The notes below the pieces were generated by a model. That model saw only the letters and a list, made by a program, of their open reading frames with translations. It searched no databases and was not told where the DNA came from. Source: Rehmannia glutinosa (taxonomy: Eukaryota; Streptophyta; Magnoliopsida; Lamiales; Orobanchaceae). Taken from it: 64,000 nt of DNA. The stretch covers positions 34,115,641 through 34,179,640 of the forward strand of contig CM071930.1 of assembly GCA_016081115.2 (NCBI GenBank), read 5' to 3'. The translations under genes and the position numbers were made by a program. Below, in pieces: positions 45,286 to 55,826 of the stretch (position 1 is the first letter of the stretch; every line of letters begins with the position of its first letter).

Positions 45286-46070
45286 CGTCATGGACTGTTG
45301 TGGTAGTCGTAGTACTCCTTTGACCAAGTTTCTGTCCAAAATAATCCATAGCCGTCCCCAATCTATGTCTTCATCTTCAATAAGCAATGGGTCTTGGGAA
45401 TCGGCTCGAACATTTGAGTATCTGTGTCGCCTTCTTGGTTATCTTCTCGTTGGTGTCTTGACTCAGGTTCATCAACACATGGACTTATCACGAGTGATAT
45501 ATATAGGCTCCGGTCTAGGTGGGTTTGGTGGAATCTTGTTAAGAAACAGGAGATGCATGCATAATTCATTAACCTCAGGCTGCTGGCTGGTGATTGATCC
45601 AGGGAAAACCTTCCATTTAAAATGTAAGAGGTCGGTATAAATCGATACCCTTTTCCCATTGTAAAATATCGGTGGAGTACCATGACAATGTATAAATCCA
45701 GGACATCTTTGTTCTGATCCACTTCTGCTTGTAACATTTCCTTCCAATTTTGAATCTTGTCATACCATTCAAGAAAAGTCCAAAGATTTGATGACAAGTT
45801 GACTGGATTTTGGAGGAATGATAAAGTACTTCTAACGGGCATTTCCACTGAATGATAGTAAAGGGTGGAAAGACACCACAAATACCACAGACCATGTTTT
45901 GGAATAGGAGTAGTAGTGGAAATGGTAAGGATCCCATAAAAAGGTTTATCTGTATAAAAACATGCCCTCTCGAAGGGGATATTAACTTGATCAACAAATT
46001 TGGCTAAGTGATAAAACATAAAATGTTTTGCATAGTTTTGTAAATCACTTAGGCTTTTGAAAGGGTTTTT
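45286..46070 (-). pseudogene. Viral C-terminal domain (E4')
   Basis: The frame 45,363-46,019 (218 codons) matches the E4 domain from MFYHLAKFVDQVN to the acidic tail, where a shift at an eroded CTG (near 45,402) breaks the last part. Confidence 0.8.
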
Positions 46071-47340
46071 GTGGGAGGAAATTGGCCTTCAGGATATGCC
46101 ATTAATATAACTGGGAAGATACCTTTCGAAGATATTAACTGTAATGGTTGTGATCTGGACAGATAATCTGGAACAAGATTGTGATTTCCTTTGATATATT
46201 GAACTGTGAACTGATACTTGGAAAACCAATCTTTAAGTCGCAGCAATTGTTTCTCTAGAACACCCTTGTTCTTTGCTGGAAATGATGTAGTGTCCATCTG
46301 AATTATGAAATGGTGACCAATAAGATGAAATTCAAACTTCTTGATTCCATTCTTCACAGTAAGGATTTCTTTGTAGACAACATGGTAATGCTTCTCAGAA
46401 TATTTGAAGTGACCACTTGCATGTCCACAATAAAAGATTTTCCCATCTTCTTTTTCAAGCAAAATGGCTCCCCAATATTCATCACTAGCATCAGTTTGGA
46501 GAATCCTTTGTCCTGTACTTGGAATTTTCAATGGCAGAGGATTCTGGCACACTTGCTTGAGTTGTTGAACTGCTCTGGTCTGGGATGATCCCCATGGTGG
46601 AGCATTCTTCTTAAGCATCTTTGAAAGCTAGCTAGTATATCTGGAGCAATTCGGAATGAAGTCTCTGATATAATTAACAATTCCAAGGAACTGTTGAATC
46701 TCTTTGATTGACAAGTTTTCTTCCTGAAATTTTAGCAATTCCTGAGCAATGTGTTGTCCTGGCTGATACTTTCCCTCGATTATTTTCATTCACAAAAACT
46801 CAATGTTTGTTTGACCGATAGAGCTCTTCTTTTCAGATAGCATGATACCATGTGATTGAACAATGTCTAAGAACTGGTGTAGCAAAGTCTCATGCTCTTG
46901 TTTGTTTGATGAGAACAGTAAGATGTCATCAATGTGGATTAGGGTGGTATGTAGGATAGGTTGGAAAATTTGGGTCATTGCTTTTTGGAATATGGAGGGT
47001 GCAACCTTCAAACCAAATGGCATGACTGTCCATTGGTATTGGGCTGTGGGAAGGCAAAAAACAGTTTTATATCTATCATCTGGTGTAATTCCCAATTGCC
47101 AAAACCCTGACTTATCAAGAAGGAGGAAATGATTAAGAGCTTTGTAATCAATACAAGTTTGTTTTTCCCTCGTACCTGTTCAGTTCTTTTGTTGACATAA
47201 AATGCAGGGCAAGCCCAATTTGATTTTGTGGGCTCAATGAGTCCAAGTGCTAGGAGTTGGTTGCATTCTTGCCTCGCAAGTTCACTCTTTCCGAGTCATT
47301 CCCCGGATGAGTAGCCTTGGTAGCATTCACATCTTCATTC
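46071..47340 (-). pseudogene. Viral reverse transcriptase and RNase H (E4')
   Basis: RNase H is open at 46,049-46,618: TDASDEYWGAILLEK, YKEILTVKNG, IQMDTTSF and NHNLVPDYLSRSQP. The RT is at 46,790-47,230 (MPFGLKVAPSIFQ; catalytic tetrad here HIDD instead of YIDD, near 46,934, likely inactivating). Unlike E4 it continues past 47,229 into the RT start (SNWACP intact as KSN-compatible TTTGATTTTG end) and the upstream linker, where 47,270-47,520 is eroded. Confidence 0.87.
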
Positions 47341-47895
47341 TTTTTGAAAGGGAGCTGAATAAAGAACTTCGGATTTTTCTAAAGTGGTGTTGGGTGATGG
47401 AAATCTACATGAGAGCCTGCACAACACTTGAGAAGTCTGGTTGGTAATATCTCCGTATTCGAGGTGCTTCGATAGAGTAAACAACTGGATGGTGATGTAA
47501 GGTTAGAATCGTCTCTTGTACTTCAACCCATGGGGTAGGATCTATAGGCTTTTAGCTTGGAAGAATAAATCAAAGCCCATTAAGATATCTTGTCCATGGA
47601 GTCTGCTACCAATAATCTTCATCCATACAGTACAGTCTGGAAAGAGTTGAATTCCAATTGGCTTCTTTGTAATGAGCGAGGTATGAAAACTATGTCCATC
47701 AGCTGCATAGAAGTATTCGTGATGACTTTGCCAAGCATCTTCAGGTAGTATGTCAGTATTCATCATCGACTTTCTGGCTCCTGTATCAAATACGCCAATA
47801 GCCTTGATTGGTCTATCATACTTGGATGGTAGAATTTGCACTTCAATATTTGGATACAACATCCCCTCTTGGATCAAGAAACTGGTGTTGAGTGA
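47341..47895 (-). pseudogene. Viral protease with intact active-site triplet (E4')
   Basis: The frame 47,542-47,934 contains AIGVFDTGARKSMM; the Asp-Thr-Gly codons are at 47,779-47,787, whereas the plus-strand copies have Asp-Thr-Arg. The start of this frame comes from an RT scrap fused at about 47,900. The 47,400-47,540 part (linker to RT) is eroded at CAG/CTG sites. Confidence 0.82.
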
Positions 47896-47967
47896 TGGTT
47901 GTGACTTGATCTCTTGTTTGTTTGATGAGAACAATAAGATGTCATCAATGTAGGTTAGGGTGGTATC
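47896..47967 (-). pseudogene. RT scrap fused to the protease and to a primer site
   Basis: About 65 bases of minus-strand RT sequence around the YIDD codons (TCTTGTTTGTTTGATGAGAA) sit beside the protease, out of order, and end at GGTGGTAT, where the plus-strand primer site of E5 begins. GTGGTAT is shared by both partners. Confidence 0.8.
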
Positions 47968-47973
47968 AGAGCC
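47961..47973 (+). promoter_or_regulatory. tRNA-Met primer-binding site (E5)
   Basis: TGGTATCAGAGCC, with no leader or promoter upstream; the viral piece starts exactly at its primer site. Confidence 0.88.
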
Positions 47974-48025
47974 AGGTCTATTCTATCATGCCCCCGGAAA
48001 ATTTGTTAGAGAATGATTAGGTCCA

Positions 48026-49228
48026 GCTAAGATAGCGAGTAGAAGAGGCATTCCCCTTGATATGGAATCCCATTCCTCAAATAGCTCTGTTGATATTCCT
48101 TATAGCCAAATACATAGTATATCTTCTTCTCTTTCCCTACATAGATTTTCTACTAGCCATATTGAAAATACTATAGAATACTCTACTATACCAAGCAACA
48201 CTGTTGTAGAACAAACTGTTCCCCCAATTGTTAGTCCATATAATATATACAGAAATCGTGGTTCTTGGCCCAAACACATCAAATCTATTATCTTCAACAA
48301 GAGTACTCGGCCAAAAGAGTATATCCAATCATTAAGAATCGATCACTGTGGTCTTCCTTCAACTGAACAAGAGCAGTACATCACACTGTCCATTCCACCT
48401 GAGTTCATCACACGATGGATATTGGAAGGTTATACTCATCTCCACCTTGAGCTGTATGACTTGTTCTCTCCTACCATGGAAAGAAAGGTCTTCCAGTATC
48501 TGCAAGAATTGCTCTTCTAGATACTCACTTTCTGCAATATGAGCATGCAGTTATTGGTACAGTTCTCTCTACATTCAACGCTGGAAGTTGTCTGGTCACT
48601 TTCTTCCCCAACTTTGCAGTATCTTTGAGTGATCCAACTCTTGCATCTGCCTTTAAAGTGCAAGTTCATCTTTCTAGAGCAGATCAGATCTCAAATTCCA
48701 TCATAGCAACCCTTCATCACCAAGTTGTATACAGGTTGCAAGATCACAGCCTAGATCTGCCAAATCAAGGCATGAAAGATGCTTTGATGGTCCATGCTTT
48801 AGTCACGGATCTCGACGTCCCTACAATCGCCCGTATACCCGGATAAATCAAGAGAAAAGACTTGGAGGAACTTGTTCCAAAAGAATGGATCACCAATTAT
48901 GAGTCCCTTCACCAACAGTCAGAAACGGTGCAAGCCACCGACTTTAAATTTCAAAGGTTAAAGGATGGACGTGTGAAGATGATCTATCAGACACCATCCA
49001 GCTCGAAACCTTCAAATCCTGAATTCCAGCTGATGGTTTATCCAGTTGAGGTCAATGCAGACACAAAAATCCCGATTGCATGTTTTCGACCAAATGGATC
49101 CCATATTTACACCGACAGAGTTAATGGTCATTTTGTATGGGATGTTGATCCATCCATGTGTGACCCAAAATGTTCTTGTGGAGAGGAATCGACTCTCGAT
49201 GAAGAAGAGCATATACAAAGAAGAATTT
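48026..49228 (+). pseudogene. Viral movement protein (E5)
   Basis: The expected start is changed (ATAGCGAGTAGAAGAGG near 48,032 instead of ATGGCG). The N-terminal half is open at 48,062-48,520 (YITLSIPPEFITRW), with shifts in the 30K core near 48,440-48,590. The C-terminal part is open at 48,862-49,263 (PKEWITNYESLHQQ; GHFVWDVDPSMC). It ends at an inversion join near 49,229. Confidence 0.85.
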
Positions 49229-50734
49229 TATCTCTAGATGAGAGGTTTTGCATACATATTTGAGGAAATTCTTTTGTCAAGCACATCCTTGATGAAGACT
49301 TGTGATGCTTACTTACTTTTACACATCTTCTCTAGGGTTGCAAACGCCCTTTTCTCCACATGGATTTCTCCTTTCTCAGATGATTCTTGAGACTTCCCTC
49401 CTTCGGAAGCTTGAATCATTTTTTCGGGAAGACAAAGATGTAAGTGCGATTCTCCTTTCCTTTGCATTCTTTAGGTAGAGACGCCAGATAGACATGTTTG
49501 AGATTTGGATCATTGTAACCATTCAACAAGTAAAACTTCTCAGACATCCTTTTGAAATGTCTATCCAAATCTTTCCGTGTCAAAGAACAGCTTCATGGCA
49601 AAATATTCTTTTTCTGCCAACTTGTTGATAATAGTGATATCTCCAATAAACTCTTGGTGAATTTCTCCAAGAACAAGAGATGGAGTTGAAGCATTATAAA
49701 GTTGGAGTTGTCGATACTCACCAAGGCTTTGAAACCATTCACGTAGGATACCAACAAATCTTGAAGAGAATTCCATAAGGATTTGTTTCAGATTGGCTCA
49801 TTCTTTTGTTAGATGGAGGTCAATCCATGCTACAAAAGAGTGTAACCTCTCTCTTCTCTTCTGGATTGGAACATCATCGAATGAAAACCATGGACCATTT
49901 TTGTTGGTTTGGAGGATGAATCTGAAGGACGAGGACGTGGTCCTTCTGCTTCTGGTTCCATATCTTCTTCAAAACTTTCGCATTAATCGGTTCAAGATAT
50001 TCTTGCTTGCTTCTGGAGTATCTCCAGCCATAAAGTATAGCGGATAGATCAGCAACATCTGGTTCAGACTCAGCATCATAGGATTCTTCTCCCAATAGGG
50101 ATGATTTAGCATCCTCAGAGTCTGATTCTTTTTCAGATTGGGAAGAGGTAGTTTCTTCAGGGTCTGATTTTCCTGACCATTGTAATGGATTATTTCCTGA
50201 GATAAAGGATGGTCGGGCCATGAAGCATTCTGTTGGGTTTTTCTCTTCGGATTTAGAAGAGGATGGAGGTATTTCATGACTCTTTGGAGGTGGTTGGCTA
50301 TTTCGAGTAGAGAGCTTTTTCTTTGGGTTTTTAGGAATATCAAGTGGAATACTTGAAGCCATACCAAAATAAGAAGGATAATTTGGAGGAGATATAGGAG
50401 GTGATTCATATTTGGAACTATAACTGGGAAAGAAGGATAAGGACTTACTTTGACTGCTCCTATCCCTTTCGATTTGAGAAAGTTCCTTCTTTAGTCTCCT
50501 GATCTCGGCTTCTTTCTGCATGAACTCCGCTCCAAACTGGTTTTGTTCAATAAGGCTCCTCACATCTTTGTCCAGCCAGCTGATATTATCTTTCAGCTTT
50601 TCATATATCTGCTGGAGTTGATTCTCCACCGTATTAACCTTGGTGTGGTTAGATTGGACTGTGGTGAGAATCTTTGAGACCTTAGAGTCTATGGCCTGCA
50701 GGGACTTGTTTTGGGCTCATGCGTTGGCCGTCTG
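49229..50734 (-). pseudogene. Viral coat protein and coiled coil (E6)
   Basis: On the minus strand the coiled coil and low-complexity region are open over 251 codons (49,874-50,629: MENQLQQIYEKLKDNISWLD; PPISPPNYPSYFG; SQSEKESDSEDAKSS), followed by the coat core (EIHQEFIGDITIINKLAEKE, 49,561-49,776). The coat is cut at 49,229, before the CCHC finger, where it meets E5 head to head. Frame breaks are at about 49,870 and within 49,240-49,560. Confidence 0.85.
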
Positions 50735-52147
50735 CTAATTTAGTACTTCCTCTGCTTGAGTAGGAGCCTTTATTTGTCCGTCATGTTCCACAGTGGTGCT
50801 TTGCACGAAGGGCTTGGATGTAATCCTTTGTTGAGTGTCAACCTTCCGTTCTAGAGGTGGAAATTCTGCTTCATATCTGAACATGAGACAAGGTTGGACA
50901 ACAGGAGGAGTTGGAGGAGAAGGTGCCTTAACTTCTTTGTGACACCCATACTTTTCTTTTTGAAGGACAACTAACCCTTTTCTGTAACATGGTAAGGGTT
51001 GTGGACTTGGATCCGGAGGGTCAGGTTTATCATCTGGTCTGCAACGTGGTTGTCTTGTGGTTTTCTTCTTTCTGCTTGTTCTCTGTATATGTTCTTCTTC
51101 ATCAGAGTCTGATTCCTCTCCACAAGAACATTCTAGATCACACATTTCACACATGGATGGATCAACATCCCATACAAAGTGACCATTGACTCCGTCACTG
51201 TAAATATGGGATCCATCTGAGCAAAATCTTGCGATTGGAACTCTTGTAGATGCATCTACCTCAACTGGATGAACCATCAGCTGGAATTCGGGATTTGAAG
51301 GTTTCAAGACGGATGGTGTCTAATAGACCGTCTTCACACGTCCATCCTTTAACCTTTGAAATTTAAAGTCAGTGGCTTGCACCGTTTCTGACTGTTGGTG
51401 AAGGGATTCATAGTTGGTGATCCATTCTTTTGGAACAAGTTGCTCCAAGTCTTTTCTCCTGATTTGTCCGGGTATCTGGACGATTGTAGGGACGTCAGAT
51501 CCAGACTCAACAAGGACCATCAAAGCATCTTATATGCCTTGATTTTGCAGATCTAGGTTGTGATCTTGCAACCTGTATACAACTTGGTGATGAAGGATTT
51601 CTATGATGGAATTTGAGATCTGATCTGCTCTGGAAAGTTGAACTTGCACCTTGAAGGCAGATGCAAGACTTCCATGGTAATAGAGAACAAGTCGTACAGC
51701 TCCAAGGTGGAGATGAGTATAACCTTCCAATCTCCATCTTGTGATGAACTCAGGTGGAATGGACAGTGTTATGTACTGCTCTTGTTGAGTTGAAGGAAGA
51801 CCACAGTGATCCATTCTGGATGATTGGATATACTCCTTTGGCCGAGTATTCTTATTGAAGATAATAGATTTGATGTGTTTGGGCCAAGAACCACGATTTT
51901 TGTATATATTATATGGACTAACAACTGGGGGAACTGTTTGTTCCATAACAGCGTTGCTTGGAATAGTAGAGTATTCTATGGTATTTTCGATATGACTAGT
52001 AGAAAATCTAGGTTGGGAAAGAGAAGAAGATATACTATGTATTTGGCTAAAAGGTATATCAACAGAGCTATTCGAAGATTGGGATTCCATATCAAGGGGA
52101 ACACCTCTTCTACTCGCCATCTTAGCTGGACCTAGCCATTCTCTAAT
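50735..52147 (-). pseudogene. Viral movement protein and linker (E6)
   Basis: The start ATG is at 52,120 (MASRRGVPLDMESQ), and the frame is open for 196 codons to 51,530. The core is truncated: after AVRLVLYYHG it jumps to SLASAFKVQVQ (near 51,672), losing the HGRKGLPV to FPNF segment. Frames 51,320-51,523 and 50,735-51,307 continue through the linker (PKEWITNYESLHQQ; GHFVWDVDPSM; CYRKGLVVLQKEKYG). Only single stops separate these three frames. The viral 5' end stops about 30 bases short of the primer site, near 52,147. Confidence 0.85.
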
Positions 52148-52283
52148 AGATACTCAAATGTTCGAGCCAGATTCCCAAGACCCATGGCTTGTTGAAGATG
52201 AAGACATAGATTGGGATGGCTATGGATTGTTTTGGACAGAACCTTGGTCAAAGGAGTACTACGACTACCACAATAGTCCATGA
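52148..52283 (+). pseudogene. Viral polyprotein acidic end (E7)
   Basis: Starts in the tail (TQMFEPDSQDP) and reads EDEDIDWDGYGLFW to the natural end YHNSP near 52,283. Confidence 0.8.
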
Positions 52284-52297
52284 CAGAAGGATGATTG

Positions 52298-52936
52298 TAT
52301 AGGTGTCCTTACAATGGACACGTGTCAGTTTGTAATAATAAGTGTCCTTCTAGCGGACACATGTCAGTTTATGGTTGTAAGTATCCTTTGTTGGACACAT
52401 GTCAGTTTCTTATCCTTGTAATGTAATATGTGTCAGCTTGGTGTTGTAAGTGTCCTTTTATGGGACACATGTCAGCTTAGTGTCGTAAATGTCCTTTTAT
52501 GGGACGCATGTCAGCTTGGTGTTGTAAGTGTCCTTTTAGTGGACACGTGTCAGCTTTCTGTTTAAAGTGTCCATGCAAGTGACATGTGTATGTGATAGGT
52601 GTCTTGTCAAGTGGACACATGTCAGGTTCTCATGAAGAAGGTCTAAGAAGGTAACACGTGTCTAGCAGAGGTGTCTTGTAATAGGGACACGTGTCACTTC
52701 CTTGTTTTGTACATGAGGCCTATATAAGGACCTCTTCAGTCGTATGGAAAACTCAGACGGAAATCAGAATAAAATCTCCCTTTTACAAAATATAAGTTTC
52801 TAACTTTCTTTTCAAAAGCCTCTTCGCTAATCTTCAATTATCTTTCAAATTCTTCGATCTTCTTCATGAAGTATGCTCTGTACTTGCCTCTTTGAGGATC
52901 ATGTACATCAGAAACATGATTGAAGTACCTGGCATA
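52298..52936 (+). promoter_or_regulatory. Viral promoter and leader (E7)
   Basis: 39-bp array (about 52,300-52,700), TATATAA at 52,721-52,727, then a leader cut off at GGCATAAT (52,936) by the tail of LINE L-D. No primer site follows. Confidence 0.78.
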
Positions 52937-55588
52937 ATTTTTTTGAATAAATTCTTGTAATATATAAAAAATGAAAAAGAGAGTTGTCCTGATCACAGGC
53001 TGATCAGGTAACCAAGAGGAAGCCTGGAAATAAAGTCATAAAACCAAATGAAATGGTCACAAGCCGACCAAATGGCTGAATGGTTGGGGCCTCGTTAAAA
53101 CCTCCCAAGGTAAAACCCACCCTTGTGGGAAAAACCCTTGGAAGGAAAAAGAGTACCCCCAGGAAAGAAAAGGCACCCAAAAAATCGGAAAAGAAACCTG
53201 AAGCAGTGGCACACTAAGTAACAAACCTATAGTTGGATTGGCCAACATAGTCATCAGTGAGATATTGCAGAAGCTCTTCGGGCGGGACGCCCCACCATGT
53301 GCCGCACTCCGTCCTCTTCTCAGCATGCCAGCAACCCGATTACCTTCCCGAAAAATATGAGAGACTACGAACTCCATGTGTGCGAGAAGGTGTAGTATGT
53401 GGCGCCAATAGCTAAGATGGCGCCACGGGACTTCCGTCGATCTTTTCTCCAGCAAGTTTCACCATATACATCGAATCTGAATCCAGCCAAAGTTTTGTAC
53501 AACCCTTAGCAATAGCATACTGAATTGCCCACATTGTTGCGATCAACTCCGCCTCAAATGTGTATCCCAAGCCACAATGATGAACAAAACACCCTCGAAA
53601 GAAACCTCTACAGTTCCGGAAGACTCTGGAAGTAGTGAGAGTGCACGGCGCCCCTGATGCGCTGCCATCCGTATTAACCTTGATCCAACCCGGGAGGGGT
53701 TTTTTCCAGTTAACCTCCACAATCTTCGCTGCTCGTCTAGCTCTTCTAGGAACTCGCAGGTTGCGCAGGATAAACAAGTCTTGTTGGTCATTGTGCATGC
53801 ATCCCCTATCCCATGATGATGATTCTACAATGAGTACCTGAAGATGAATAATCGCCGCATCCAGTGTCCATATTTTGTTATGAAAAACCAAGTCATTTCG
53901 GATATGCCATACGAGCCATATGCAGGAAATTATAGCCACACGCCAAAGGAAAGTAACCTGGTCACTGAAATGAACCGTCATTAGTCGCACCAGTAGTTCA
54001 TTGAAGCTATGTGCCTCAATAGGGTTAACCTTAAATGAATCAAAGATCCATCGCCAGATAGCTCCTGCAAAAACACAAGAGACAAATAAATGGTCAGCCG
54101 ATTCTGCCGACTCCTGACAAATAGCACAAACCAATGGGCCAGTAAAACTTCCCCTAGCTCGTAAGGAATCCAGGACAGCCAGCGATTGTGTATTGCGCCC
54201 CATGCCACCACCGATCTCCGTTCCGGGATGTGTTGCGACCAAATCCAGGAGTCCCACTTGACTGTCGGGTGATGGGGACGAATGTGATTATATGCTTCCT
54301 TCGAGGTAACCAAACTATCCTCTGAGTTAAACCAAACTCGTGTATCTCTGGAATCTAGCGCTATAGGGACGTGAACTATAGCACGGACCAGATCCAGATA
54401 AGCCTCCATGAACGAGAAGGTGAAGTGCCAGGATCCGTCAAAAAAATAGTTCGAAATGCGCTGATGAAATAAGTATCTATAGTCCTCTGGGATGCCAATT
54501 CTGTCTGCTATAGAGTAGCCCATCCAGTTATCAATCCAAAATAATACCTCAGAATTAGCCCCTGGGATCCAACGGGAGTCCTCCAAGCAAGCCAAAATGC
54601 AAGGTTTAATCCCGGCCCAAATTGAAGAAGGAATAAAGGATCACCGAATCACCCCATCCCTTGTAAAGTACCAACGCCTCAGGGTTCTGAAGACCACTGA
54701 ATTCGAGTTCGTGACCTTCCAACCCAATTTCATCAAGAAAGCCGTGTTAGCCACCACAATCGAGCGGACACCCAGGCCCCCTTCATTCCTAGGCATGCAG
54801 CACTTCTCCCAATTCACCACCACCTTTCCCTTAGTATTCACATCCCCCGTCCAAATGAAATTACGCATGGCCCTTTCCATTTGCTTGAGCAGAGTGCCGG
54901 GCCATTTGTAAACCATCATGGTGTGCACAAAAGAACTAGTAATCACTGAGTTAACAAGACAAACTCTACCAGCAAGGGACAGAGAAGAACCTTTCCATCT
55001 TCTGAATTTAAGGATTATCTTATCAAAGACGGGTTGTAAATCCGCAACCTTAGGAGCACCCTTGAAAATTGGGGTGCCTAGATACACTGTGGGGAGCGTC
55101 CCAGGGTGGATCCCCATGATATTTTGCACTCTCCCACGGACATATGATGAAACCTCGCGAACCAATGTAAACTTTAGATTTCTGTGGATTAAACACTTGG
55201 CCCGAGATATCTGCATAAAGAGTGAGAATCTGAAGAAGGACACGGGCATTGTTTGAAGAAGCCCCACACATAATAACAATATCATCCGCGTATAAGATGG
55301 ATGATGGGAATGTAATACCCCTGGGCGCTGTGAACGGAGATAAGCGAGCCTGATCCACCGCCAATTCAATAAACCGGCTCAGTACTTCCTCCGCAATGCA
55401 AAACAATAATGGGGATAAAGGGTCCCCTTGTTTGACTCCTCAAAAATAGGGAAAGTAACCTATCGGCGTCCCATTTAACAGCACAGATACCCTGGACGAC
55501 CGAAGAACAACATCAATCCAATGAACAAAAACCTCTGAGAAACCAAAGCGACGCAAGACGTGTAGTAAGAAATCCCACTTCAATGTAT
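52937..55588 (-). mobile_element. LINE L-D, 5'-truncated
   Basis: Minus-strand LINE of the L-A/L-B family. The 3' end is the short T run at 52,937-52,943 next to the viral leader; hairpins lie at 52,988-53,008 and near 53,053-53,072. The 5' end lies within the RT (VLRRFGFSEVFVHW-like coding, about 55,530-55,588), directly against the tail of L-E, suggesting that L-D inserted in or next to L-E or that both were joined by deletion. Confidence 0.88.
53057..55585 (-). pseudogene. LINE L-D ORF2: RT end, zinc-binding region, RNase H
   Basis: The RT motif YADDIVIMCG is at 55,050-55,406; the thumb and post-RT region at 54,641-55,369 (YLGTPIFKGAPKVADLQPVF; GGLGVRSIVVANTAFLMKLG); zf-RVT Cys/His (CAICQESAESADHLFVSC) and RNase H (GWIKVNTDGSASG; EAELIATMWAIQYA; LWLDSDSMYM) in the frame 53,412-54,257; RNase H end SHIFREGNRVAGML at 53,057-53,455. 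Fewer breaks than L-A or L-B, and CAG/CTG density looks normal. Confidence 0.9.
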
Positions 55589-55826
55589 TTTTTTCAATAA
55601 GAATCGAAATATAATAGAAAGAAATGAAAAATCCTGGTCACAAGCCGACCAGGTAGCCCAATGTTTGGGGCCTCGTTAAAAACCTACCAAGGTAAAACCC
55701 ACCCTTGTGGGGAAAAGCCTTAGTAGGAAAAGAGTATCCCAGTGAGAAAAGTGAAAGCCATACAACCAAACCAAAACAACATAGCACAAATTAACTAACA
55801 CATCTATACTGTATCCGGCATAGTCA

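Larger units (their letters stand above)
27327..47229 (+). repeat. Tandem duplication, second copy (contains Ty3 T1)
   Basis: See the first copy at 13,829-27,330. Subtracting T1 with its target duplication (6,729 bp) leaves about 13.2 kb. The first copy has the uninterrupted T1 target (TTGTAATAGGGACAC, near 21,948), so T1 inserted after the duplication or into only one allele. Confidence 0.85.
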
